Shown piece after piece: positions 23,100-34,127 of a DNA stretch of 64,000 nucleotides (its first letter is position 1; every line of letters begins with the position of its first letter). The translations under genes were made by a program, and so were the position numbers. The notes under the pieces are model-generated. The model was not told the DNA's origin, did no database searches, and saw only the letters and a program-made list of their open reading frames with translations. This DNA is from Cordilura impudica (taxonomy: Eukaryota; Arthropoda; Insecta; Diptera; Scathophagidae), in NCBI GenBank assembly GCA_963682025.1, contig OY821521.1, positions 196,923,526 to 196,987,525 on the forward strand, given 5' to 3'.

Positions 23100-25700
23100 A
23101 ACGCACTTAATGAATAAAAGGAAAAAAAATTATAAAAATCTAAGCGCTTTATTTAATTTAAAGTTTTTTAATTTTAAGCTCTTATTTTAAAGTTTTTTCG
23201 AGCTTAACTTGGTTTTTATTGCCTTTTTTGGTTGTCCTATACATATATATATATGTATATATATATTTTTTTTAAATCACTTTTGTTTTATTTTTTCTAA
23301 GGAAATGATTAAACACTAATTTCTTCCTTAAGAAAAATTATTTATATATTTTTTGATTATTATTATTTTTTTTTTTATTAAAATTTAAGTTTTTTTTTTT
23401 TGGCATCAAAATTTTTTAGTATTAGACAGTTAAGATGATGATAGGTGTACATACGATAACGTTACCAACAACTCACCACAAATTGGTATTGGCGCATGAA
23501 TGCTGGGTAATCCTCTTGGTAGCCATTCCATCATATATTTTATTTAGAGTTAATCCAACAAGAACTTGAATGGGGTACGAATATTGTGTAGAGGAAGCAG
23601 AGTTTTCTTTTTTTTTAATTTTATTTTATGTATATTTTTTTTTTTTGTATTTTTATGAAATAGTAAAGAACAGCATTCACAAGTTAAAAGTGAACATGTT
23701 GTTTAGAATTGTATATACGAGGGGAGTATGATGAGGACTTGTTTAAGCATTTATATTGAGTATAGTTTTGATAAGTTTTCTTGAGTATATTTGTAAACTG
23801 TTGATGATACCATAAAAATTTGATTGCGTTTCGTTTTTGATGGCTGCTGTTGGTGCTTTGATTTTGAGTAGTTTCTGTTATGCGTTTATTTGCAATAGAG
23901 TACATTCCAATGGTGGTGGCGGTGTTAAGCCCTCATAGCAAAACTCTATTACACATACAACATCAATAATACTGTTGATAGGATGTCAAATAATTACAGA
24001 GCTTTTGAAGAAGGTCCTCCATCTAGGTGGTACATGACTGTTATAACATGTACTACAACTATTTGTGTTTTTTTTTTTTAACGATGATTGAGACCGAATA
24101 CTAACGCGAATTTCAAAACACGAACCGTATCCAAAATTATATATATAAACCCTTGGAGCATACAATAGTTTTACCGAAATAAGGAGACTTTAAACTTAGG
24201 GGTTTTGGGTAATATTATTTGACACTTTTGAACTTTACACAAACTTTAAACTTTTAATTGAAATTCCATAGAATACAAAATAGTTGAACTTTATTTATAT
24301 ATAAGAAAAACTTTGCTATTTTTTTTTTTATTTTTTTTTGCTTTAACAAACACACGCGCACATGTTTAATTTTATTTAATTTTTTTTTCTTTCTTAAAAT
24401 TGAACAAATATTTCCGCACACATTACCGTTAAGTATTTACACAAAGACTAACGGATAAAAACCATAATATATGATTGTCTTGTATATTTTAAAAGAGGTG
24501 TGTAGAGATGTGTAGAGTTGCCGTCTTTAGCTCTTTATCTTTGTCTTCATCACTTTCGTGTTTATGTTATTTTTTTTTTTTTTTTGTTTTTTTTCTTATT
24601 TTGGTGTTGTCTATTTCTTTTACATTCTTGTTTTATTTTTATTATTTTATTCTTTGTTTGAGTGGCAGCAAAAAGTCCAGCATTTCAAATTCTTTTTTTT
24701 TTTTTCTTTTTATAAATTTTCCGTTTACATTTTATTATGCGGGTGTTATATTTGTGTAATTTTTTATTTGAATTTTTTCTAATATAAGTATGGAGGGAAG
24801 ACACAAATCAGCCCCCTCGATGCATAAGAATATTTCTTCACTTTTCTTTTTTTCTCTGTTTTTTATACATTAAAGTTTTTCACTTGGTTTCTTTAAAATC
24901 AGATTACTGATTTGTGATATTTTTGCTCACTTTCCCCCTTAATATGCCACACAATAAATGCTCACATTTAACCTGAAACACTTAAAGGATTAACGAATAG
25001 TAGCAACATCATTTACAAAACGAAAAAAAAAATAAATGAGCGCAAGATACACAAAGGTTTTTCATCTCTAAAGAATTTTTTTTTTGTTTTTTTTTCCAAA
25101 TATTTCTAAAGTTGCAGGATGTTTTAGTTAGCCTTTACAGCTACATTCGCTACTGCTGCTGCTGCTGCAACTGATGAAGTGTTTAAAGTGGTAGTGGCAT
25201 AAGTAGTAGGCGTTAGTTAGTTAAATGCGTACACACGTTTTTCATCCGTTAAAATTTTGACAAGAACACGACGACGTTTGCGAAAGGACTAAATTTGTAA
25301 AACTCTGAACTCATTTGCTCCCGCGTTGTATGTATTGTGGTGCTGCTGCTGCTGTAGCTGTCTGTTAATCGTAAGAATTTTTCACATGCCGTTTAATATA
25401 AACAGGAGCAGCCGAGTAGAGGTAAGTAAACATTTCAAAAAGTCTTTATTAAGGTGGCCATATACAGATTTCAATTTTTTGTTCAAATATAATACTCTTA
25501 AAATGCAATGGCCGTATATAAAAGGCGATAAGATATTACCATTACTTAAGTGTCAGAGTTTTCATCCAGTTTACACGATTTTAGAATTTTTTCTAAGGCC
25601 GTATTTGGCTGCTTTCGATGGAATATAGACACCAAATCATTTAGGCAAAAAAATACATAAATATACACTTCATTTCACTTCGACATCAACAAAGTTTTAC
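23100..25700. other. Long non-coding interval, low complexity
   Basis: Poly-T tracts, a TATATATGTATATATATA block near 23245 and a (CTG)n tract near 25150-25165. Poly-T-driven ORFs near 24508-24782 (Phe/Ser/Leu-rich) are rejected. No gene could be supported. A minus-strand stretch near 25130-25220 reads as a short Thr/Ala-rich tail but has a stop just upstream. Confidence 0.5.
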
Positions 25701-25719
25701 TTTCGACAGTCTATATATA

Positions 25720-25870
25720 AATCGATATATGCTTAAAATTTTTTGTCATCCCTACTAAAAGCAGCTGTTTTATTCACAGTTGCAAATTATTTTTAGCTCT
25801 TTAAGAAAATAATTTAAAAAAATACTTTTTTCTTTATAAAAATTGGATAATGTATTCCTTTTTTTTATTT
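25720..25870 (+). repeat. First of three copies of a ~150-bp block
   Basis: Begins ATCGATATATGCTTAAAATT, with CTAAAAGCAGCTGTTTTATT and AAAAATTGGATAATGTATTC further on. The same block occurs at 28460-28615 and 28968-29102. Here it immediately precedes the IS630-type transposase relic, so it may be the 5' non-coding part of that element. Confidence 0.6.
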
Positions 25871-25919
25871 TATTCAAAAATTACAGTTTGGTGATGCAAG
25901 AAAATCAAAAACACTTGAA

Positions 25920-26640
25920 ATGAGTGACGAAATAAAAGTACGTGCTAAAATTTTTACATATTTTCAACCAAATCTATCTTGACCCTACAAAAAGTTAGCT
26001 AAACTGCTTCCCATGTTATTAGAAACAAACAAGAGAATTTGAAAATCTGGTGCGGGAAGAAAATAGAAAAAAAAACTGAAAAGAGCACCGGTAGAAAAGC
26101 AGCCCGGTTAGCCCAGTGATCGGACTATTTGGGGCGAAAAGTTAAAGCCAATGCACCGTTTGAAAACACAAAAATTTTAAAAAGTTCCAACAAGAAACGC
26201 TGCCACAAATTTAGAGACCAAAAAGGCAGCACGGAAATTGAAATCATAATGGACGATAAAACGTATCTACTGGCAGATTATTTTTTTGCAGCTTCCGGGT
26301 CAAAATTTATATGTTGCTAATGCTCGAGGAAATGGAATGTCGCATATAAGTTTAGAACCCAACGGGCTCTATAAATACCAAAGTTTATATTAAGAAGTGT
26401 TTGCAACAATAACGGTTCTTAGGCCAGTGGAGAGAATATTGGGCTCTTGTGAAAAGGGAGTTGAAGAGAGCCAAAAGGGTATTCCAAAATGTTGAAGATT
26501 TTAAACGAAAATGGACTATCTGTTCCAAAAAAATTTCAGAAACCACTATAAAATCTCTAATGGAAGGGTTTCCGGAAAAGGTCCAAAGTTTACAAGTAGG
26601 TGTTAGATCTTTTATAATTATCTTTTTTGTAAGCTTTAAT
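25920..26640 (+). pseudogene. IS630/Tc1/mariner-superfamily transposase relic
   Basis: ATG at 25920 reads MSDEIKVRAKIFTYFQPNLS then a stop. The helix-turn-helix remnant SGAGRKIEKKTEKSTGRKAA and LGRKVKANAPFENTKILKSS follow. The first catalytic Asp lies in EIIMDDKTYLLADY (about 26245-26285). The region with the second Asp is deleted or unreadable. After a frameshift, LRPVER (26420) and KRELKRAKRVFQNVEDFKRK plus KKISETTIKSLMEGF (26449-26600) give the end of the catalytic domain and the C-terminus. I recognise the DDETY...RPIE arrangement as a known animal group of this superfamily but cannot name it. Confidence 0.65.
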
Positions 26641-26942
26641 ATGATTTCAATTAAATAAAAGGAAAATCACAACTCTAGGTTCAGCGGTTTCCTTATTATA
26701 TCATTTTATTTATGTTAAGATTTTTTCGATCTCACTCCTTATCAGGGGTATAAAGAATTTCCCGACGTTTGACAAAAGATTGCATCACCAATAAGTTACG
26801 ATAATATTTCCTAATGTAAAACGTCATTATCGTCAGGTTGGACATCTGTCACCAATATAACCTTGAAATATAAGCGAATTTGTTATAAAATTCATAAATT
26901 TTTTTCTTGCGAAACTTTCGAGTTTTGAGCCGAATAAGCATC

Positions 26943-28390
26943 ATGTTCGCGAACTTTTCATTTACTTCTTCAATTTGAGGAAATCTGCAGCTGACGCGAA
27001 ACAAATTGCTTGTAGAAAGAAACATATGTGGTCAGCCAGCCTTAAGTGAGGGAAGTTGTCGTGTTTGGTGTAAAAAGTTTAAGAACGATGAATTTGACAC
27101 GAAGATAACGACCATAGCGGAAGGCCGAATGTATGCGAATACGCGCAATTGGATCAAGCTTCATGGCAAACGCAAGAGGAACTTGCATTTACATTAGGAG
27201 TGCACTTACATCGTTTAACAACAAGGAAATTGGGTTCCATATGAACTGAGAAACGTTGAAAACTGATTTTTCACATGTGAAATGTAGCTTTCTAGGCATA
27301 ATCGAAAGGGTTTCGTACACCGTATAGTCGCTGATAATGCAAGACGGATCCACTATAACAACACAAAAATTAAGAAATCATAAAGACGACCTGGCCGTGC
27401 TTCAACGCCTACAGCAAATATGGTGTTCACACTACGATATTTTGAGGTGTTTTAGCTCATGTTTTGCAAAACAAAACACAGTCGTTCACACTTGATTTAG
27501 TGTGTTTAAGTTAAACATTTCAGGAGATTGAACAGCTGTTTCAAAAATAAAAAACAATTGAAAAGTTATAAAATTTTGAAAATTGATAAAAATAATAATA
27601 TTAAATTGGCGGCCAACTACTTAAATTATATTAATGATGAAATTATCAATATAGACGCGTTATATTCATTTTTGTATTGTATTTTTTTTATTGTAATGCC
27701 ACTTTAATAGTAATGTTAAAAAAAACAAGGATGCCAACTTGGCAAAAATGAGAAATATTGCACTGAACATGCGCAAAGCTAAATACAACTCCGTCATATT
27801 TTTGGTTTTTGAGGTGTTTAAGATTTAAACATCTCAATTGAGATGTTTAGCCAAACAAAAAAATGTATGGGAAAACATCTCAATTTGACTTGTTTATCGC
27901 ATAAACACTAAACACTTCGCTAAACACTTAAGTGTGAACGCCATATAAGCCAAATAGTGAAGTAATAAAACCCTTCTTTTGCATTTGGTGGGCTCAGCTT
28001 GTATTATGAGTTACTGAAACCGATGAAAACCATAAGTGGGGTTTTGATCAGTTTGAGCCGAACACTCAAGGAAAAGCGTGCCCAATCATACTCCGGATGC
28101 CGCAAAGTTATTCTATTGCATGATAGTGCTCGTCCACATGATAAAACACTCTCTTGTGGAGTTTTATCTCATCCGCCGTATTCACATGACATTGCTCCTT
28201 CTGATTTCCACTAATTTGGATCGCTGGCCTGTCTGAGCATTACTTCACATCATACGAAGACATCAAAAAATGGCTCAGTTAGTTGACAGACAGATGCAGT
28301 ATTGGCATGTTGTTAGAGAGAAGGGAAAAATAGTGGCAAGCAATGGACAATAATTCGAATAAAACTAATGGTTGCTTTCTTTCACCATAA
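26943..28390 (+). pseudogene. mariner transposase relic (mauritiana-like), split by a MITE
   Basis: The N-terminal part reads FNLRKSAADAKQIACRKK and CRVWCKKFKNDEFDTKITTI (26970-27120), the mariner helix-turn-helix. After the MITE at 27421-27943 the catalytic part resumes with a CIWWAQLV-like segment, then YYELLKPMKTISGVLISLSR. KVILLHDSARPHDKTL carries the second Asp, and HPPYSHDIAPSDFH the third Asp of a DD34D site (27999-28214). The C-terminus is a degraded WEKVVASNGQ-like end near 28330. Many stops and shifts. Confidence 0.75.
27421..27943. mobile_element. 523-bp MITE-like element inside the mariner relic
   Basis: Begins TGGTGTTCACACTACGATAT and ends AGTGTGAACGCCA, an imperfect inverse of the start, with TA on both sides (27419-27420, 27944-27945). 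Inside are repeated TAAACACTT/AAGTGTTTA-type motifs and a GAGATGTTT palindrome. No ORF. It separates the two halves of the mariner reading frame. Confidence 0.65.
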
Positions 28391-29105
28391 ATTTTAATTT
28401 GTTATTTAAAAAAAACTGCTTACACTTTTTTCTATGCCTCATAAAACACACATGTTCACTTATCGATATATGCTTTACATTTTTTGTCACCACTAGTAAA
28501 AACAGCTGTTGTGAAATTATTTTTAGTGCTAAATAAAAATAATTGAAAAAAAATACTTATTTCTTCATAAAAAAAACATCCACACAGATAAAAATTCAAT
28601 TGGATAATGAATTTTTAAATTTAATTTAAATACTTCTTCTTCTCTACCACGCACCATTGAAAAAAATTTAAATTTGGATATTAATTACAGTATTAATTGC
28701 AATATGTCTGAAAATGACTACAAAATCTAACAAACTTTAAAAACTACAGTTTGATAACGAAAAACAATTTTTTTTTAATTTTATGCAGATTTATTCGGTG
28801 AAATTCTGATGGTGAGAACTTTTTTAAAAATGATTACAAAATCGGTATCTTGCCAGAGAGTTGAGAAAAGTAGTGGCAAGCTATGGACAATACTTTGAAT
28901 AAAACAAAAGGTTCCGTTCTTTCACAATAAATCCTAATTTTTGATTTAAAATAAAATACGTGTTGACTTATCGACTTATGCTTTACATATTTTGTCACCA
29001 CTAGTAAAAACAGCTGTTGTGAAATTAATTTTAGTGGTTAATAAAAATAATTGAAAAATAAAATCCACGCAGATAAAAATTCAATTGGGTAATGAATTTT
29101 TTATT
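28330..29105 (+). repeat. Direct repeat of mariner 3' end plus flank
   Basis: The stretch from AGTGGCAAGCAATGGACAAT (28333) to AATTCAATTGGATAATGAAT (28600) recurs at 28872-29100. Each copy contains the last codons of a mariner transposase followed by the ~150-bp block also found at 25720. In the second copy the ending KVVASYGQYFE and stop is still in frame, so it is better preserved than the main copy. Either a segmental duplication or two similar nested insertions. Confidence 0.65.
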
Positions 29106-30400
29106 TTTAGTTAATTAAAAAATTAAACTTTTGATAATGTACAATATGATTATGTATATTTGGAAAAACGATAAAGATTGGGAGGTTTGAAAACAAAAAA
29201 TATTGATGAAGAGAACGATTTGAAAAAATGGCTATAAATTTCAAAACTCGGTAAAAAGTGGTTAAACTTATTTTTAAGTGTAACTAAACTCCAAAAATAA
29301 CCCATTTAAAATTACACAATTGGTTCTGAATTTTATATTGCCTTGCTGAATGGAACGTGCTATTAAAACAAGGGCTAAATTAAATTTCAGCACACAATAA
29401 GTTAACTTATTAATGCAAAAACATTTTTATGAAAATAATCTAAAATAATCTTAAAATGATGGTTAACACAGCTGACCACCTTAGTTTTTGGTAACAGGAC
29501 TAAAACAAATAAAGATTTTTATATTATATGTGTATGCGTTTGTGTGTGTGTGTTCATAGAGATGTTGGTGTTTTTTTTTTTTTTTTTTATAATACTATTA
29601 TTATTATTTTGCTACTCTTACTTGTTAGTGGAAGACTCAAGGATAACAGTACACATACACACACACTAAGCAAGTATTAGTCACTTCTCTACACTCTTAT
29701 TTACTCACACTCACTGCTGTAAAGAGAAATTATAACGCGCGCCTTCGAATGCACACGTTTGTGCCAAGCATTACGGCTGTACTCCTCGTAGTTTGCATTC
29801 GAAGAGGGTGCACAATAAATTTCATGCCCAACTCCCGTAACTGTCATTCGTATTGCATTCATTCGTATTGAATAAATTTGGGGGTTGTTGTTGCAACAAC
29901 GTTTGTTTGTTCTCGAAGAGCATTAAATTGAGTGATTCGAGAGAAGTGTATGTAAAGGACAGAGTTGATACATTTTGTTAAATTTTACATAATTTTTGGG
30001 CATTTATTTGAATGATTCCTAATGATTCCATAGTTTTGGAAAAATATTGATATTTGATCAATTTTGGGAAATAACTTTAGATTACTATCGATAACTTTTC
30101 CAATGCTTACAAAAAAAAAACTTTCTGTATACTGTACTCAAAGGACTTATTTTTTACCAGCTCGTGTGGTTGGCGTCAGTTGAGGGAAGACCTATACACA
30201 AATAATTTCTTCAGCAGAGTGAATGCCTATTATTTACTTTCCCGCTTACAGTGTCAGTGCGCTGGTAAAACATTTCACACAACTTGTAAATTAAATTGGA
30301 CAATTTCAAAATAAACAGTGTTGATGTTTGAAAGTAATCATAAATTTAAATTTCATTAAAAATACCAAAATATTAGTTATTTCATCTGAAATAAATATAA
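29106..30400. other. Non-coding interval
   Basis: A (TG)n tract near 29545 and a poly-T run at 29571-29588. No coding region or repeat boundary recognised. Confidence 0.5.
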
Positions 30401-30865
30401 AAACAAGTAAGAAAATTATAGTCGGTCTAGACCGACTATACGATACCTTATACCATGCGTTTAGAGACCCTATCTCTCAGGCCCAACTAACTGGATATAG
30501 AAAATAAGCATAAACCAAATTTGAGTGGGATTTTTATTAATTTTTTTGGCTGCAGATATGAAAAAGTTCATATCGGATGCTATACCTATATGGGGACTAG
30601 GCCCCAAAATGGACCGATCCTGACCATGTATGGTAAAGTCTCTTGTATTTTGCAAAAATATATACAAACAAAATTTGAGAAGAATCAGTGCAATATTTTT
30701 GTTTTTTGATAGATTTAAGTGAAGATCGGGAAGCAGCTCTATATGGGGCCTATGACTGAGAGTTGTCCAATTGGGATAATTTTTGGACTACTGATTAATG
30801 GATGTAATAAATACATGCAAACCCAATTTGGCGGAGTTCTGTATGATAATTTTCATTTAAGCTTG
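30401..30865 (-). repeat. Dispersed repeat R1, copy C (inverse, truncated)
   Basis: Starts AAAACAAGTAAGAAAATTAT with the palindrome GTCGGTCTAGACCGAC (30421-30436), the inverse of the R1 3' end. It reads inward to about 30865, where LINE sequence takes over. The 5' third of R1 is missing. The LINE may have inserted here. Confidence 0.75.
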
Positions 30866-32243
30866 ATGAATTGAAGTCTATTTTAAAGAGCAGTATATTT
30901 GATATCGTTGCAATTTCAGATAGTTGGCTCATCAATAATGTTTCGAATCCAGCTATTGCGATTCCTGGTTATAAGTTTATCAAAATGATCGTTTATCTGC
31001 TAGAGGAGGAGGAGGTAGATCTCTACATTTCTAAGAAAATTAATTATAAATTTATTTTTTAAAATTCCGGATGCGAGTTCTTGTGAGTCTTTGTTTGTTG
31101 AATTACATTTTGGTGTTGCTTATCTACTGCTTGGTGTTGCTTATCTACCTAATGGTGATTTAATTAAGTAAAAATACCATAAGGATCTAGTTTTAAAATA
31201 CTCAACCATTATAGTGGTTGGTGTATGTAGTTTATCTGTTGTGCATAACTCTAAACCCAGCCATTGTAACATTGGTAAGAATTCCACGTCGTTGATAGAC
31301 GTCTTTTTAGTTAGTAACATTGATAAGGTAACTTTTTCGGATCAGGTCTTTAACGTTGAGCATATGCAGGAATTTGTTGAATTTCAAGATTTTAACAACA
31401 TTGATGGTCTGGGTTACATTCAACGCTTTGGCTCTACACCTCTTTTTAATTCTATTGATGTTGATACTAAATGTTCTCATATTTATTTTCATTTTCACAG
31501 TCTCTTATCTTATTTTCCTTGGGGTAGGAGAAGGATTTGTTATGAAAATAATTCATGGATGGAATCGAGGGACATAGTCCTTGCAAGATCTCTTAGAGAT
31601 ATAGCTATTTCTTCCTTTAAATCGAACCGATCTTCGGAGAGTTGGAAAAAGTATTGGAAACTACGATATAAGACTAAAAATATTATACGTAAGGTGAAGA
31701 GGCGGCATTTTTCAAGGAGAGTACTTAGAGGCTCTGGTTGTGGTGGTGAGGATAGTGTAGTCTTAAATGATAACGTTGAAACACTAAATGCATATTTCGT
31801 AAATGGGGGTTGTGGTGATGATCATGGTAGTTTTGGTTTTGATTATTTGAATGATCAGAGCATTCGCTGTCCTTTCGGTGCGTCAGCGAGTTGGAATTAT
31901 TGGAAGCTCTGAATAATGTTAAATCTCGATCGATGGTGTTGATAATATTTCAATTATGTTTGTGAAACACGATTTTCCTTATGTTTCTTGATTCATTTTA
32001 AATTTTTTCAAAGCTATTTTTGCGACTACATCCCGCGGCATGGAAGACTGCACGTGTTGTACCTATACCGAAAACTAGAGTGGTTCACGGACCTGATGAT
32101 CTCAAATTCTAGGACATATTTTGAAAAAATCAAATTCTTGAGTTTCGTTTAAAAATGTATGAGTTTCAGTTTGCCCTTTGCCATAGATATAGTACGATAT
32201 CATTGCTTCTCAACCTTACCGACACGATTAGCGAGAATGTTAA

Positions 32244-32593
32244 TCTATAATATTAATAGGCTAGGCGATTTTTTGTTACCGATTTTTTGTTCTACTGTTT
32301 TATCCCGCCTTTGACCAAACGTATATTATTTGAAAGGTATTCCTTTTTAGCTGTTTACCAGATTTACAGATTTTTAAATTTTTTCCTTTATTTTGAGTAA
32401 ATTGCATTTAAAGTTGCTACTAACACATACATAAAATTATGCATATGCTATGTGTGTGTATATTAAATTTGTTAATGAATTTGTCATCTTCATTCACAAT
32501 AATAATAAACCAAAAAAGTATTGGTTTGTGAATTGGCTAAGTTGAAAGTTGCCTGGAAATTGCACTCGAATTTCGAGCGCTGGAATCTGCTAG
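32244..32593 (+). mobile_element. Non-autonomous Helitron-like element, copy 4
   Basis: TC at 32244 (TCTATAATATTAATAGGC) to CTAG at 32593, flanked by A and T. The hairpin CTCGAATTTCGAG lies 30 bp from the end. It sits in the reverse-transcriptase region of the LINE, just before the LSVLVSFELS segment. Confidence 0.8.
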
Positions 32594-33294
32594 TAGAAAT
32601 AAATTGAGTGTACTTGTTTCATTCGAACTATCGACAGCTTTTAAATCAATTAGTATTACCAGAAAGATTGTTAAGCTTAATTTTTCGAAAACGGCGCGTG
32701 GCACATCGAAATATGTTGCTGTCATCAATGTTATGTCTAGTTTACTTCCTCTCAACTCTGGAATTCCTCAGGGACATATTGTGTTCATTCTATATATTAA
32801 TTCACTTCCTGAGTTTCTTAATACGCAGATTTGTAAATCTTTTTTATTTGCTGATGATGCCTTTCTGCTTTTTAGTGGAAGTCGTGACTTCTCTAATGTA
32901 CTCTCTAGGACGTGTTTTGCAATGGACGTCTGATAATTTTTGGACTATTAATACCTTAAAATCGAAAGCTATCATGTTTCGGCCTATAGTTATTTAGTTG
33001 ATATTAATATTGTTTAGTTATTTCCTTCATATTAATATTGTTTTGGGTGATGAAATTGTTATTATAAATCAGAGTAAATGCTTGGGCGTTCTTTTGAAAA
33101 GATTATTGATACATTATGTTGTAAAATTTCGAGTACTTTGCACAGGATTTATTCGTCTAAGATATTCCTACCGTTCTTTATAAGATAAAAGTTAGCACAT
33201 GCGCTTCTGATGCCGCAAGTGTTAAATGGACTTGAAGTTATATCAATTACTATTGGGATGATCTTTGCTAGATTTAAGCGTATTGTTAATACTA

Positions 33295-33653
33295 CTAGCA
33301 GATTCGAGCGCAAATTCTATGAAATTTTATTTTTTCATTACATAAAGACCCTAAAAGTATGCTAATCAATTATAGCCAATTCACAAATCAACACAAAATA
33401 CAAACTCATTTTTATTACAAACACATTAGCAATTTTAATAAACACACACATAGCATTGTATAATTTTATGTATGTGTTAGTAGCAACTTTAAATGCAATT
33501 TACTCAAAATAAAGGAAAAAATTTAAAAATCTGTAAATCTGAAAATCGGCTAAAAAGAAATATCTTTAAAATAATATACGTTTGGTTAAAATAGGGATAA
33601 AACGGTAGAATAAAACATCAGTCACGAGAAATCGCCTAGCCTATTAATATTAT
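33295..33653 (-). mobile_element. Non-autonomous Helitron-like element, copy 5
   Basis: Inverse orientation, starting CTAGCAGATTCGAGCG and ending CCTATTAATATTA; the 5' TC terminus is lost. TATTGTTAATAC occurs immediately on both sides (33281-33292, 33651-33662), an unexpected flanking duplication for a Helitron. Confidence 0.7.
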
Positions 33654-34127
33654 TGTTAATACAATTATTCATTTTGTGTTCGGCATCCATTCCGGTTTCG
33701 GGTTTGTCAAACGTTTGAAAATTTTGTGAAATGTCGTAGCTTGATTTTCTTTCACAAGGTCGTTATAATTGATACGCCTTTGCCTCTACGCAGGAATTTC
33801 TTTTTTACTCGGTCAACTAGAAATCTTCAGTTGGTTTATTCCAAAGATTCGACATTCTCTGTTTGAGAGATCGTTTGTTATCAGAACAGCCCTATGTCGG
33901 AATTATCTGCCACTTGAATTACGGATTTTCTCACATTCCAATAATGCCTTTCGGTTAGAAGTATTAGATTATTTCAAGGACTTGGTCCCATAGTCCTTTG
34001 TCAATTAATTGTAAATGGTTGGGCTAACATTTTATTGGTATCTTATTTCTTGTTCTTTATATAACCTTGTGGCTGGGGAGCCAACATGATTTGATTTGAC
34101 AGAATTACTTTATTTACTAAAATTATA

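Larger units (their letters stand above)
30866..33993 (+). pseudogene. LINE ORF2 relic: endonuclease and reverse transcriptase
   Basis: The endonuclease start reads LKSSIFDIVAISDSWLINNV (30875) and its end SLIDVFLVSNIDKVTF (31290). The linker ORF (31214-31912) includes SWKKYWKLRYKTKNIIRKVK. The reverse transcriptase core reads VSFELSTAFKSI (32610; the usual aspartate of DLS is Glu), NSGIPQGHIVFILYINSLPE (32755) and KSFLFADDAFLLF, with FADD where most LINEs have YADD. The C-terminal segment SLFERSFVIRTALCRNYLPL ends at 33993. Numerous stops and frameshifts; not functional. Confidence 0.78.
30866..34095 (+). mobile_element. jockey-like non-LTR retrotransposon, 5'-truncated
   Basis: Contains, in order, an endonuclease part, a linker, a reverse transcriptase and a C-terminal tail, ending near GCCAACATGATTTGATTTGA (34084-34103). 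The 5' end is truncated inside the endonuclease. Two Helitron-like elements (32244-32593, 33295-33653) interrupt it in opposite orientations. No long poly-A tail is seen. Confidence 0.8.

Noticed and set aside
24508..24782. Two overlapping ORFs rich in Phe, Ser and Leu that look like membrane proteins
   Set aside because: They are produced by long poly-T tracts; composition alone explains the hydrophobicity.
25130..25220. Minus-strand reading frame ending in a Thr/Ala-rich tail that resembles the C-terminus of a host protein
   Set aside because: A stop lies just upstream, no convincing splice acceptor was found, and the Ala run comes from a CTG microsatellite.
31214..31912. 232-codon ORF as a separate host gene
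   Set aside because: Its start matches the end of a LINE endonuclease and its remainder the linker before the reverse transcriptase, so it belongs to the non-LTR element.
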